Positions 26,654 through 36,234 of a stretch of DNA of 64,000 nt are shown here, in pieces. Position numbers and translations under genes: made by a program. The number at the start of each line of letters is the position of its first letter. Positions within the stretch are counted from its first letter, which is position 1. Source of the DNA: JABAAE01 sp036336715 (GTDB lineage: Bacteria; Planctomycetota; Planctomycetia; Pirellulales; Pirellulaceae); the NCBI GenBank assembly GCA_036336715.1, contig JAYZFP010000215.1, forward strand, positions 1 to 64,000, written 5' to 3'. The notes under the pieces were generated by a model, which was given only the letters and a program-made list of their open reading frames with translations, had not been told where the DNA came from and did no database searches.

Positions 26654-27844
26654 ATGCCCCGATCCTTTTTGGTCCTCCTGTTCCTCTGCTGCCTGCTTTC
26701 GGTCCGACTTTCTGCCGACGATCCACCGGAATTCCAATGGAAGATGGTCGAAATTGACCGAATCGAAATCGGATATGGATTGCAAATGGCTGACGTCAAC
26801 GGTGATGGAAAGACCGACATCGTTTTGGCCGACAAAAAAACTTTTCAATGGTATGAAAACCCGGGCTGGAAAAAGCACCTCCTGGCCCGCAATCTGACTG
26901 AGCGGGACAATGTCTGCATCACCGCCCGGGACATCGATGGGGACGGCAAGTGTGAAATCGCGGTCGGGGGGCAGTGGAACTACCGGGAGTCGATCCGGGA
27001 TGGAGCGGTTTTCTACCTGGTGCCGCCGGAAGACCGGACCCGTCTCTGGACCCCGGTAAAATTACATCACGAACCAAGCGTTCACCGGATGCACTGGGTC
27101 CGTGGGAAAAACGACCGTTACCACCTGCATGTCAAACCGCTGCGGGGGAGGGGGAGCGTCGACGGTGAAGGAAATGGATTGAGACTACTTGAATACACCA
27201 TGCCGACCGATCCGCAGGCTGCCTGGTCGATCGACGTGGTTTGCGATTTCATGCACCTGTCCCACAATTTTCATGTCGTCAACTGGGACGAGGATCCCGA
27301 AGAGGAAATCATCGTTGCCGGAAAGGAGGGGGTCTGGCACTTTGACCGAACAGCGGATTCATGGAAAGCGACCCGTTTGACGGAGAATTTTGCAGGGGAA
27401 ATCCGCGATGGACGGCTGCCAGGCGGGAAACGTTTCCTGGCCACCATCGAGCCCAAACATGGCAACGTTTCGGCCGTCTACACTGAACCACCCCGAAAGG
27501 GTGAGCCATGGTTGCCCACCCGGGTTCTGGACAGCCGTCTCAAGGATGGTCATGCCGTTGCGGTGGCGGATTTTCTCGGTGCCGGCTCGGACCAGATAGT
27601 CGTTGGTTGGCGAGCCATGAACGATCCAGGTACACCGGGCATCAAGATGTTCACCCCGCTGGATCCCCGGGGGGAAAAATGGAGGGAGACAACGGTGTCA
27701 TCCGGGAAGGTGGCCGTGGAAGACATCAAGGTGGCCGATCTCAATGGCGACGGCAAAGTCGACATTGTCGCTGCCGCCCGGCAGACGAAGAACCTGGTTC
27801 TCTTTCTCAATCAAACTGGTGACGACAAAACCGGAAACAAATAA
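26654..27844 (+). CDS. exported FG-GAP/VCBS-repeat protein
   Basis: The product of 396 residues starts at ATG 26654, after which a signal peptide (SFLVLLFLCCLLSVRLSA) is clear. Three calcium-type loops are visible: ADVNGDGKTDIVLAD, RDIDGDGKCEIAVGG and ADLNGDGKVDIVAAA. These are spaced along a probable seven-bladed propeller ending with LVLFLNQTG. Related proteins bind sugars or calcium at the cell surface. It is divergent from the sulfatase gene and ends 45 bases before the convergent enolase-superfamily gene. The longer frame from 26471 adds unconserved residues. The ligand is unknown. Confidence 0.82.
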   Translation: MPRSFLVLLFLCCLLSVRLSADDPPEFQWKMVEIDRIEIGYGLQMADVNGDGKTDIVLADKKTFQWYENPGWKKHLLARNLTERDNVCITARDIDGDGKCEIAVGGQWNYRESIRDGAVFYLVPPEDRTRLWTPVKLHHEPSVHRMHWVRGKNDRYHLHVKPLRGRGSVDGEGNGLRLLEYTMPTDPQAAWSIDVVCDFMHLSHNFHVVNWDEDPEEEIIVAGKEGVWHFDRTADSWKATRLTENFAGEIRDGRLPGGKRFLATIEPKHGNVSAVYTEPPRKGEPWLPTRVLDSRLKDGHAVAVADFLGAGSDQIVVGWRAMNDPGTPGIKMFTPLDPRGEKWRETTVSSGKVAVEDIKVADLNGDGKVDIVAAARQTKNLVLFLNQTGDDKTGNK

Positions 27845-27889
27845 GCCCTGTCGCCTGCTTGAGGGGGAATCCCGTCAGGGGAAACCCTT

Positions 27890-29305
27890 TCAGCCATTGA
27901 CCAGCAGGGGCCCCTTTTCCGAACGCTCGTAGAGACCCTGCCATTTTTCCGATCCATCATCACTGTAAAGACGGGTCCGGGCACCATCCACGTAGTAGGG
28001 AACTTTTCCCTCCCGCGCCGGGTTGAGGACAAAGTTGACCCCCCCCAGGTGATTGAAATACATCCTGTCTCCGTTGGGCCAGCTGGTTTCGACCAGACGC
28101 TTCGGGTCCGGACGTTTTTTTGGTTTCCCAACGCGATACCGGTCGACAGCTCCCCAGTCAATTTCAATTCCCAAGCCCGGTTTCTCCGGTATCCGGGCGT
28201 AACCCTTTTTGACTTGGATGGGGTCCTTGAGCAGCGAATGCTGATAAAGCTGGTGACAATTGACCGCCGGCCACCGGGCATGGCTGCAGACCGCACCGAA
28301 ATGCAGGGACCAGGCAGCCGTGATTCCGGTTCCCACCAGCTGGAGCCAGAATTTCAGATCAGCGGCGGCGGCCACGTGGGCGCTCCGCATCAGGCCACTG
28401 GCACCACCACCGATGACGAACCCGTCACAGATACTGTTCCGGATCGCGACCACGGGCTTCGGGTTTCCGTAGTGCATGGCGACGGCAACCCGCGTCGCCT
28501 TGCGAATCGCCTGGTTGCCGCGGATGTCATCCTGGAAAATCGGGCTCTCGTAAATATCGATCTGTGGATACCCGGCCAACCGTTTCAAAATCGGGATTGC
28601 CCGCTTGGCATCCAGCAGGGTGTCGTTGAAGTCCATGTCGATCTTGAAATCTGACGGTAAACCCTTTACCGACTGGTCCATCTGGTTCCAGATGTCAAAC
28701 CAGGGTCGACCCTTGGTTTTGTACGCCATGTATCCCTGGCGGTAGGCTTCCTGGCACTCCGCCGCCATGTCCTCGGGCGTGGTATCAATGTTCCACCAGG
28801 AAAGAGGTGTCTGATCATGAACCTGCTGTCCCAGCAGACGGTGGGCAGGTACATCGGAAGCCTTGCCAACGGCATCGAACAGCGCCATCTGCAGACCCGC
28901 GCCCAGTTCATCATCCCACATCAGTTCGGCCGCATTTTTTCCAACCGCCCTCTTCACGTCTTCGTCACGGGTCACACCCCAGGTGTAATACAGCAGGGTC
29001 TCGCCTACGCCAACGAATCCGGAATTCAAATGAACCTTGACAATTTCCGAGTACATCCAGTGGGGCAACTCCCTGGCCATGTTGCGTGCCGGAGCAGGCC
29101 GATAGGGAACCCGGACGGTCATTCTTTCAATCTTGCTGATCACCAGATCCCGTCGAACGGGCAGGCGGACCTCGCTCTCTCCAAAAAGGGAAACGGCGGA
29201 CCCGGCGGTCACCATTCCCGCGACACCCGCTTTTAAAAAATCGCGTCGGCGAAAATCGCAGGACCGTGCAAAAGTTGTCGTTGGCATCGCTGGCATGGCT
29301 GGCAT
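27890..29305 (-). CDS. Tat-exported enolase-superfamily protein (mandelate racemase/muconate lactonizing type)
   Basis: The 471-residue product from ATG 29305 carries a Tat leader (FRRRDFLKAGVAGMVTAGS). The enolase-superfamily barrel includes the KxK-type segment YMAYKTKGRPW, the metal ligands DMDFND and IYESPIF, and a C-terminal histidine in SLHFGAVCSHA. ATGs at 29296 and 29287 are also possible. AGGAG lies just before 29305. Family members abstract a proton next to a carboxylate, often from sugar acids. Export by Tat is unusual for the family outside planctomycetes and suggests a periplasmic sugar-acid step. The substrate is not predictable here. Confidence 0.85.
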   Translation of the reverse strand: MPAMPAMPTTTFARSCDFRRRDFLKAGVAGMVTAGSAVSLFGESEVRLPVRRDLVISKIERMTVRVPYRPAPARNMARELPHWMYSEIVKVHLNSGFVGVGETLLYYTWGVTRDEDVKRAVGKNAAELMWDDELGAGLQMALFDAVGKASDVPAHRLLGQQVHDQTPLSWWNIDTTPEDMAAECQEAYRQGYMAYKTKGRPWFDIWNQMDQSVKGLPSDFKIDMDFNDTLLDAKRAIPILKRLAGYPQIDIYESPIFQDDIRGNQAIRKATRVAVAMHYGNPKPVVAIRNSICDGFVIGGGASGLMRSAHVAAAADLKFWLQLVGTGITAAWSLHFGAVCSHARWPAVNCHQLYQHSLLKDPIQVKKGYARIPEKPGLGIEIDWGAVDRYRVGKPKKRPDPKRLVETSWPNGDRMYFNHLGGVNFVLNPAREGKVPYYVDGARTRLYSDDGSEKWQGLYERSEKGPLLVNG

Positions 29306-29433
29306 TTCTCCTTGATTGCGGCAGGCTCCAGGCCTGACCAAAGACTCCTCTGGGCAAGACCGTCCCGGGTCATCCCGGGACACCCAATTTAACAGAACCG
29401 TGTCCGCTTTTCCCGCTCACCGTCTCGCATTCT

Positions 29434-29463
29434 TTAACCGGAGCTGCCGATTCGTGCTAGAAT
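29434..29463 (+). promoter_or_regulatory. candidate extended -10 promoter for the exported methyltransferase gene
   Basis: TGCTAGAAT (29455-29463) is an extended -10 element. TTAACC at 29434-29439 lies 18 bases upstream. The ATG is 27 bases downstream, giving a short leader with GGGGAAACAGAA before it. Confidence 0.5.
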
Positions 29464-29490
29464 GCTACATCTTCATTTGGGGAAACAGAA

Positions 29491-30255
29491 ATGAAATACA
29501 CACTGATGCTGTTGGTTTTGTTGGGCGGGCTGGGCATGGCCGACCCGAACTGTGGGGCGCAGGACGAATTCGCCGAGGCTGCCGAAAAGGAGCAGGACCA
29601 GGAGGCCGTACCGAAGATTCCGCGAGGTCGCCGCTTTTACATGGGCCGGGAAATCGCGATGACCATGCACTACAGCGGGGCTGAATGGCTGATACGAAAT
29701 GAACGCGAACGCGAAGAACGGTGTTCCCTGATGCTGGCCAATCTGGGCGTCAAAAAGGGAATGACCGTCTGTGACATGGGATGTGGCAACGGCTTTCACA
29801 CTCTTCAAATCGCTGAAATGGTCGGTCAGCAGGGAAGCGTGTTTGGTGTCGATGTGCAGCCTGAAATGCTGAATCTTTTGAGGAAGAGGTTTGAAAAAAG
29901 GGGCCTCGAAAACATCGTCCCCATCCTCGGATCCTTTCACAATCCTCACCTGCCCAAAAACTCGGTCGACATGATCCTTCTGGTGGACGTTTACCATGAG
30001 TTTTCCCACCCGGAGTACATGCTCAAAGCAATGCACGAGTCTCTAAAACCGGGCGGTGTCATCGTGCTGGTCGAGTTCCGTCTGGAGGACCCCGACGTTC
30101 CCATCAAGCTGCTGCACAAAATGAGCAAGCAGCAGGTCCGTAAAGAAATGGAAGCCAACCGTTTCAAGCTGGTCAAACAGTTCGACAAACTGCCGTGGCA
30201 ACACATGCTGTTTTACGGCAAAGCGGAAAGCAGCCAAGCGGATTCATCCAAATAA
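29491..30255 (+). CDS. exported SAM-dependent methyltransferase
   Basis: The 254-residue protein has a signal peptide (YTLMLLVLLGGLGMA, with a likely cleavage near NCGA/QDE) and an acidic stretch. A class I methyltransferase domain follows: motif I VCDMGCGNGFHTLQIAEM near 90, the acidic SAM ribose contact GVDVQPEM, and motif III-type SLKPGGVIVLVEFR. S-adenosylmethionine is cytoplasmic, so a periplasmic methyltransferase is odd. It may be tethered or face an imported cofactor. The stop is 21 bases before the sulfatase gene, so co-transcription is likely. The substrate is unknown. The family call is firm, the location is inferred from the leader. Confidence 0.85.
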   Translation: MKYTLMLLVLLGGLGMADPNCGAQDEFAEAAEKEQDQEAVPKIPRGRRFYMGREIAMTMHYSGAEWLIRNEREREERCSLMLANLGVKKGMTVCDMGCGNGFHTLQIAEMVGQQGSVFGVDVQPEMLNLLRKRFEKRGLENIVPILGSFHNPHLPKNSVDMILLVDVYHEFSHPEYMLKAMHESLKPGGVIVLVEFRLEDPDVPIKLLHKMSKQQVRKEMEANRFKLVKQFDKLPWQHMLFYGKAESSQADSSK

Positions 30256-30276
30256 ACAGGTCCGGGAGTTCGTGCA

Positions 30277-31725
30277 GTGCACAGTGCCGCCAACCTTTTC
30301 GGCTTGATTCCACTCTGCATTCTCTTCTACCCCACATGGGCCGAGGGCTGCCTCTGTGGATCTCTACAGGAAGGGTCTCCAACAGCCAATTCCGTTTCGA
30401 TGGAATCGAGTCCGCCCAACTTTGTGATCATTTTTGTAGATGACCTCGGGTACGGTGATATCGAACCCTTTGGCTCGAAGACCAACCGGACGCCCCATCT
30501 GAACCGGATGGCCCGTGAAGGAAAAAAACTGACTTCTTTTTACGTTGCCTCCCCCGTGTGCACGCCTTCCCGAGCGGCGTTGATGACCGGATGCTATCCC
30601 CAACGGGTTGGACTGGCGCGCGGATCGGGACACGCTGTCCTGTTCCCGGGTGACCATCATGGATTGCACCCCGGCGAGGTGACGATTGCCGAGGTTTTGA
30701 AAACCGCCGGTTACCGGACGGGCTGTTTTGGCAAATGGCACCTGGGCGATCAGCCGGTGTTCCTCCCCACCCGCCAGGGATTTGATGAGTATTTCGGCAT
30801 CCCCTATTCCAATGACATGTGGCCGGGGCTGAAGCGTTGGCCCTTTCCCGACCTTCCCATACTGAACAACACGCAGGTCGTTGACCGGGTCTCCGACATG
30901 AACGATCAGGCAACTCTCTGCCGACGTTTCACCGAAAAGGCGATCGACTTTATCAGCCGGCACCGGAAACAGCCCTTTTTCGTCTATCTTCCTCACGCGT
31001 TTGTCCATTTTCCCCGAAAAGCCAGTCCACGCTTCATGCAGGCCGCCAAAACGGTGGAGCAGGCCCAGGTCGAGGAAGTTGACTGGAGCGTGGGACAGAT
31101 CCTTGACGCCCTCGAAGCAAATGGCGTGGACGAAAACACGCTGGTCATTTTTACCTCCGACAATGGTGCGGCAGGTGGACTTTCCAGCGGGCCCCTGCGG
31201 GGGAGAAAAGGCTCCGGATTCGAAGGGGGCCATCGGGAACCCACCCTGATCAGGTGGCCGGCGAAAATCGCCGCCGCAAGCGTCTCCGACGAATTGGTTT
31301 CAGCACTGGATATCCTGCCGACCTTTGCCGGGCTGGCCGGAGCCCGCATTCCGACCGACAGGGTGCTCGACGGAAAAGACATCCTCGACGTGCTGACCAA
31401 GCCGGATGGCAAAACTCCTCATGACCGTTTCTTCTATCAACAGGGGGGCAAGCTTCGAGCCGTCCGGTCCGGCAACTGGAAACTGTTTGTCAGCGGAGAG
31501 CTCTACAATCTGGAGTCCGACCTGGGCGAAAAAACCGACCTGGCCGGGCAGCACCCGGCGATCGTCCGCCGACTGGATGCGATGCTGGTCGCATTCAAAA
31601 AGGACATCGCGGAAAACTCGAGACCGGTGGGGGTGGTTCAAAACCCGCGCACACTGGTTCCCCGTCCCGGTGTGGAGGGGGAAGAGGGATTCCGGCCAAC
31701 GTTGTCGATACCGAGAAAAAAATAA
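30277..31725 (+). CDS. exported arylsulfatase (arylsulfatase A-like)
   Basis: The GTG start at 30277 gives 482 residues with a signal peptide (LFGLIPLCILFYPTWAEG). Sulfatase features are FVIIFVDDLGYGDIEPFG, the formylglycine motif CTPSRAALMTG, GYRTGCFGKWHLG, LVIFTSDNGAAGG and the C-terminal ELYNLESDLGEKTDLA. The order matches arylsulfatase A types acting on sulfated sugars. ATG is not available at the N-terminus. GGGAG lies about 9 bases upstream of the GTG. It is the second of four sulfatases in this window. Confidence 0.93.
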   Translation: MHSAANLFGLIPLCILFYPTWAEGCLCGSLQEGSPTANSVSMESSPPNFVIIFVDDLGYGDIEPFGSKTNRTPHLNRMAREGKKLTSFYVASPVCTPSRAALMTGCYPQRVGLARGSGHAVLFPGDHHGLHPGEVTIAEVLKTAGYRTGCFGKWHLGDQPVFLPTRQGFDEYFGIPYSNDMWPGLKRWPFPDLPILNNTQVVDRVSDMNDQATLCRRFTEKAIDFISRHRKQPFFVYLPHAFVHFPRKASPRFMQAAKTVEQAQVEEVDWSVGQILDALEANGVDENTLVIFTSDNGAAGGLSSGPLRGRKGSGFEGGHREPTLIRWPAKIAAASVSDELVSALDILPTFAGLAGARIPTDRVLDGKDILDVLTKPDGKTPHDRFFYQQGGKLRAVRSGNWKLFVSGELYNLESDLGEKTDLAGQHPAIVRRLDAMLVAFKKDIAENSRPVGVVQNPRTLVPRPGVEGEEGFRPTLSIPRKK

Positions 31726-31825
31726 CACTGCGATCGCAGCCAGCATCTGCCAAAGCTGGCCAAGGTGAGTTCGCTTTCCCTGGCCGGATAAAGACTGCGA
31801 CCAGCCGGCACTCCTGGCGAAAGAC

Positions 31826-32608
31826 TCAGATATTCCTCAGGAATTCAACCGCTTGGCCGGTTTCCAGAAGCGGATCCGCTGCGTGTTCCCTCTGAATCGT
31901 CATGAAACCCCGGTACTGGTGCTCCTCAAGAACACCCAGCAGGTGGGGGAAGTCGGCCGAACCCCTGCCGAGGGGAACCTCCAGGCCCCGACCCTGGGCA
32001 AGATCCTGGACTCCATCGCGTGCGTGCACATGAATCACATGGGCCCCCAGTTCACGAACCGCTTCGCCAGCCGAAAAACCATTGATGATCAGGTTGCCCG
32101 GATCAAAATCCACCGCCAGGGATCCGGCTGGAAGCTGCTCAATCAGGTTCCGCAGGACCTGTCCTCCCTCGGTGCCCGTCCTGGCTGCCAGGAAAGCACC
32201 AACGTGCTGGCCGGTGTGGCCGATGTCCGACAGGGTGGCCAGCATCAGGTTTCTTTGGTCTTGCTGTTCCTCGTCCGGAATCCTGCCAATCTGGTTCACC
32301 ACAACATTGGTCCCCAGGTCATAAGCCATTTTGAGCGCGGATTTGGTGGCTTCCACACGGCGTTCAATTCCATCCGGGTCCGCGTATCCCCGACGCGTCT
32401 GGAACGTGACCGCGGACACCGTCAGGTTGAGGTCTTCCAGCGTTTTTCGCAGATGCCGAATGGCCGTTCGAGAAAGGTTAGCGGGCTTCAATTGATGGCG
32501 GGCATCAATTTCAATAGCCTGGGCTCCCAACCGGGCGGCAGTTTCCAGTGACCGCTTGAAGGATTGCCTGAGGCTGTTCAGCTGGATTCCAATTTTTATC
32601 TGCAACAC
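31826..32608 (-). CDS. sugar phosphate isomerase/epimerase-like TIM barrel
   Basis: The 260-residue protein begins IKIGIQLNSLRQSF and has the xylose isomerase-like pattern of the AP endonuclease family 2: AIEIDARHQL, the VDFDPGNLIINGF and HVHARDG strands with probable metal ligands, and the final FMTIQREHAADP. There is no signal peptide, so it is cytoplasmic. It is in the same direction as hemA, 15 bases after its stop, and could be co-transcribed, though the functions are not obviously linked. Convergent with the arylsulfatase gene. Confidence 0.82.
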   Translation of the reverse strand: MLQIKIGIQLNSLRQSFKRSLETAARLGAQAIEIDARHQLKPANLSRTAIRHLRKTLEDLNLTVSAVTFQTRRGYADPDGIERRVEATKSALKMAYDLGTNVVVNQIGRIPDEEQQDQRNLMLATLSDIGHTGQHVGAFLAARTGTEGGQVLRNLIEQLPAGSLAVDFDPGNLIINGFSAGEAVRELGAHVIHVHARDGVQDLAQGRGLEVPLGRGSADFPHLLGVLEEHQYRGFMTIQREHAADPLLETGQAVEFLRNI

Positions 32609-32623
32609 TCGGTTCCCTCCCGG

Positions 32624-33898
32624 CTAATCGGTAATCTGAAACAGTCGTTTCAGAGCATTGAGCAATCCTGTCGGCTCACCCGACCTGGCCTCGTCCCGAA
32701 TCGACTCCAGCGGAGGGTGCAGGAGTTTGTTGATCAAACGGTCAAAGGAAATGCTGATTTCCTTTTCGATCTTTTCGTCCCGCAGTTCCAGCTTGTTAAC
32801 CAGGCGAACCAGTTCGAGTTCCTTGATTTCAGCAGCCAGTTCACGGACCCGCTTGATCGTCGGTCCGGTCATTCGGCGATTGACTTCTGCCATGAAATCA
32901 CCGGTCTCTTTTTCGATAATCCGCTGTGCCTTGGGCCATTCCTTTTCCCTCGATCGCCTGTTCTCCTCACATTGGCTCTGCAGGTCGTCGATGGTGAACA
33001 GGTAAACGTTCGGAAATTCGGCGATCTCGGCAGCAAAATCGCGTGGTATGGCAAGGTCCAGAACGAAAAGCGTCCGGTCCATCCGTTTTTCCTTGATTTT
33101 TCCGAAGGGTCCGGACGTCACGATCGGTTCGGTAGCTCCCGTTGTACTGACCACCAGGTCGGCCGACTCCAGTTCCACCATTAAATCCTTCCAGGGCCGG
33201 GCCTGACCGTCAAACTGGCTGGCCAACTCGAGGGCTCTGTCCATGTTGCGATTGACCACGGAAATCCTGTTGGCCCCTTCGGCTTTGAGGTAGACCAGCG
33301 TTTCTTCTGCCATTTCTCCTGCTCCGATGACGAGGATTTTCTTGTCATCGAAACGTTCAAAGATCTGTCTGGCGAATTCGCAGACGGCGACACTGGGAAT
33401 ACTGATCCGCTTATGCTGGATGGAAGTTCCCGAGGCAACCTTCTTGGCGACCATCAAAGCTGTCTGGAAAGCCATGTGGGAGAGGGGCATCGACAGGCTG
33501 TCCTGGACCGCCAGTTCATAGGCCTGTTTGACCTGTCCGAGGATCTGGGCTTCGCCGATCACCATGCTGTCCAGGGAAGATGCAACGGTGAACAGGTGCC
33601 GGACCGCCGTTTCGTCAGATTCGGTAAACAGTTCAGAACGGATCTCATCGACCTTCAACCCACGGGCCCGGGCAAGGAATTCTATCATCTGTTGATGGGT
33701 TGGGATCGCCGATTCGGATTCGGAGGCCGCGTAAAACTCGGTCCGGTTGCAGGTGGATAGCAGGACTGCTTCCGAATTCGGATAGCTTTCACGAAACTGC
33801 TTCAAGGCCACCTGCACCTGTTCCGCGGAAAAAGCCAGTTTCTCACGTATTTCGATGGACGTCCTGCTGTGGCTGCAGCCAACCAGTTGAAATTTCAT
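32624..33898 (-). CDS. hemA: glutamyl-tRNA reductase
   Basis: HemA converts glutamyl-tRNA to glutamate-1-semialdehyde, the first step of tetrapyrrole synthesis by the C5 route. The 424 residues show MKFQLVGCSHSRTSIEIREKL, catalytic Cys50 in STCNRTE, VVGEAQILGQVKQAY-type sequence (here MVIGEAQILGQVKQAYELA), a nucleotide-binding KILVIGAGEMAEETLVYL, and the dimerisation helix at the end. Length is typical. Its start overlaps the stop of the upstream HemX/CcsA-like gene (ATGA at 33895-33898). Confidence 0.97.
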   Translation of the reverse strand: MKFQLVGCSHSRTSIEIREKLAFSAEQVQVALKQFRESYPNSEAVLLSTCNRTEFYAASESESAIPTHQQMIEFLARARGLKVDEIRSELFTESDETAVRHLFTVASSLDSMVIGEAQILGQVKQAYELAVQDSLSMPLSHMAFQTALMVAKKVASGTSIQHKRISIPSVAVCEFARQIFERFDDKKILVIGAGEMAEETLVYLKAEGANRISVVNRNMDRALELASQFDGQARPWKDLMVELESADLVVSTTGATEPIVTSGPFGKIKEKRMDRTLFVLDLAIPRDFAAEIAEFPNVYLFTIDDLQSQCEENRRSREKEWPKAQRIIEKETGDFMAEVNRRMTGPTIKRVRELAAEIKELELVRLVNKLELRDEKIEKEISISFDRLINKLLHPPLESIRDEARSGEPTGLLNALKRLFQITD

Positions 33899-34794
33899 GA
33901 GCGAACCTCCTGTGCCGACCGGATCCCATCGATCCGTTTCGCACTCTGAAGATCCTGTTCATTGCCGTGTCCGGCAGACAGAACCAATGCCAGTTCCAGC
34001 AACAGGAAAAAGAAACAACTGAAGGCCAGGTAGGCCATTTTCCGACCGCTGCGTACCGGTTTGTAGGCACGGCCAACCAAAGTCACACCGAGGCACCAGG
34101 CAAACATCACCATCGACGACCAGACGATCGGGTCTCCCACACCCACCGACTTTTGGGCGCCATTGGAATGAATGGCAGCCAGCACAAAACCGGAAATCAC
34201 CCCGAATCCCATCAGCACCGTTGACAGCACCAACGCCCGCTCGGTCGAATTTTGCAACCACTCCAGTGAGGGTAACTTGAAACGGGTCGCCGTCTTGAGC
34301 CGCTGCTTGAGGCGGGCGGACTGAAACAGGTACATCAACCCCATCACGAACCCGAGGAACATGATGACCGTTGCCAGGAGCAGCGACCCACCGTGAACCG
34401 AGTTCCAGATGGACCTGGCACTGCTCTCCTTGAATTGTGGTGTCTCCCGCATCAGTTCGGCGATGCCGATCAGTGCCAGTCCCAGCGGCAGAATGAAGAG
34501 GCCCGTTTGAGCCTTCGGATGGCGGTACGTCAGCCAGAGGTAACTTGCTACCAGCAGAAAAGAAGCCAACAGGCACCAGGCCGACCAACTGGCCAACGGT
34601 GAATGGTCACCCAGCTTCATCTTGGTCTGCAAAACGATGTAGACACCTTGCGCGAAAAGCCCGGCTACGCCAAAGCCGAACATGATTGCCCAGCGGACAG
34701 GCAGGCGGAAAAACAGCCTGGATATCTCGCAGAGCAACGCCACCAGGTAACTGGCGGCAAAGCAGGTCACTGTGATTTTCGACAAAAAGTCCAC
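33895..34794 (-). CDS. HemX/CcsA-like cytochrome c assembly membrane protein
   Basis: The 299-residue product has about eight hydrophobic helices, including IMFGFGVAGLFAQGVYIVL, SLLLATVIMFLGFVMGLMYLF and MAYLAFSCFFFLLLELALVL. Conserved histidines occur in YRHPKA, WNSVHGGS and AAIHSNG. This fits the CcsA/HemX superfamily. A tryptophan-rich haem-handling motif is not evident, which favours HemX over true CcsA. HemX in other bacteria modulates HemA level and is encoded just before hemA, as here with a 4-base overlap. Role in HemA control is therefore inferred. Confidence 0.85.
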   Translation of the reverse strand: MDFLSKITVTCFAASYLVALLCEISRLFFRLPVRWAIMFGFGVAGLFAQGVYIVLQTKMKLGDHSPLASWSAWCLLASFLLVASYLWLTYRHPKAQTGLFILPLGLALIGIAELMRETPQFKESSARSIWNSVHGGSLLLATVIMFLGFVMGLMYLFQSARLKQRLKTATRFKLPSLEWLQNSTERALVLSTVLMGFGVISGFVLAAIHSNGAQKSVGVGDPIVWSSMVMFAWCLGVTLVGRAYKPVRSGRKMAYLAFSCFFFLLLELALVLSAGHGNEQDLQSAKRIDGIRSAQEVRS

Positions 34795-34948
34795 GTTTGA
34801 TCTTTGTAAAACCGTTGACGATGTTTCAGCTGAGCAGACTCCGGTTTCCGGACAAGCTGAGGAAGGATCGATTCCTGCAAAAAACGATTGGTAGCGGCCC
34901 TGTTTCTCGTTTCAATCCGGATAACCCGCGTCGCTGAACGCGCCGGAC

Positions 34949-36004
34949 TCAGCCCGATTCGTCCAGCCCATAGTCTTTTAGCTTTTTATGGAGCGTATTG
35001 CGGTTGATTCCAAGACGTTTTGCCGCCTTTATCTGCACATTATCGCATTCGGTCATGATTTGCGAAATGAGCTCAGTCTCGATTCGACTGACGATTTTGG
35101 AGAAAAGATTGTCATCCTCTGTCGAGTTTTCCACACCGTGTTGAATGAGTTCCTGTACAAGTCCGTCCAGGTCAGCCGCCCTGACGTTGCTGATCTTTCG
35201 CCGACGCTGACCTTTGACCACATCAGGCAGCAGTTCATATTCAAACTCGTCAGCGGTTGCCGTGACCACAGCCCGCTCGGCATAGTTCTGCAATTCGCGG
35301 ACATTTCCGGGCCAGTGGTATTTCTGCAGGACATCGATGACCCGATCGGAGATGTGCACCACTTTCCGGTTGTAGATGCGGCTGAACTGTTTCAAAAAGT
35401 GTGCGACCAGCAGGGGAATGTCTTCTTTCCGCTGCCTGAGGGGGGGAATCTGGATTGGCAGTACGTTGAGTCGCCAGTACAGGTCCTCGCGGAAATTTCC
35501 GTCATCGACCGCATCGAGCAGGTCGCGGTTGCTTGCAGCAATGACACGAACATCCACAGTGACGGTCTCGGTCGCTCCCACCCGTTCGAATTTTTTCTGC
35601 TGCAATACCCGCAGCAGCTTGATCTGCAGATGCAGGGAAGTGGAGTTGATTTCATCCAGGAAAATGGTCCCCTTGTGGGCGGCCTCAAATCTGCCGGTTC
35701 GATTGGCGATCGCACCGGTGAAAGCGCCTTTGACATGCCCGAACAACTCGGACTCCAGCAGGTTTTCGCTGAGGGCACCACAATTGACGGTAATCAGCGG
35801 ACCCGTTCGGCGAGGACTCAGTTGATGCAGCGAATTGGCGATGACTTCCTTTCCGACCCCTGTTTCGCCCAGCAGCAGGACGGAGGCATCGCTCATGGCA
35901 GCCTGTCGTGTCAGCTGGAAAACCTCCCTCATCGCGGGACTGACACCGATCACACCCTCCAGCGGAGCGTCAATGTCGCTTGGGTTGGAGTTGCCAAAGG
36001 ACAT
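34949..36004 (-). CDS. sigma-54-dependent transcription activator without sensor domain
   Basis: The 351-residue protein begins directly with the AAA+ domain: Walker A GETGVGKE at 46-53, the sigma-54 contact GAFTGA at 93-98, Walker B GTIFLDEI, and the arginine-finger region WRLNVLPIQIPPLRQR. A Fis-type helix-turn-helix ends it (QIKAAKRLGINRNTLHKKL). There is no receiver, GAF or PAS domain, as in PspF-like activators, so activity must be set by partner proteins or expression. The C-terminus is preceded by a long acidic linker. Its promoters and targets are not visible here. Confidence 0.93.
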   Translation of the reverse strand: MSFGNSNPSDIDAPLEGVIGVSPAMREVFQLTRQAAMSDASVLLLGETGVGKEVIANSLHQLSPRRTGPLITVNCGALSENLLESELFGHVKGAFTGAIANRTGRFEAAHKGTIFLDEINSTSLHLQIKLLRVLQQKKFERVGATETVTVDVRVIAASNRDLLDAVDDGNFREDLYWRLNVLPIQIPPLRQRKEDIPLLVAHFLKQFSRIYNRKVVHISDRVIDVLQKYHWPGNVRELQNYAERAVVTATADEFEYELLPDVVKGQRRRKISNVRAADLDGLVQELIQHGVENSTEDDNLFSKIVSRIETELISQIMTECDNVQIKAAKRLGINRNTLHKKLKDYGLDESG

Positions 36005-36234
36005 GCGAAAGTCATTCTGTCCTGCGAAAGGAAACCGGTTCTCTATGCACCGGAAGAAAGGGCATTCCGGGTTTACACCTGCCGGAACAAACAGCGATCA
36101 CCAAATCCGCCGGGTGGTATTCCCTTTTCTGGAACGCTCCACGGGGCGATAGCCTAGCCGAATTGTATTACGTTTTCGCCGAATTCCCAATCAGACATGG
36201 GTGGTTTCAGAAAGTCCGAGCCCGATTCGACACG

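Noticed and set aside
31729..31742. Palindrome CTGCGATCGCAG between the arylsulfatase and TIM-barrel genes
   Set aside because: No T tract or second copy was found, so it cannot be separated from a chance 12-base palindrome.
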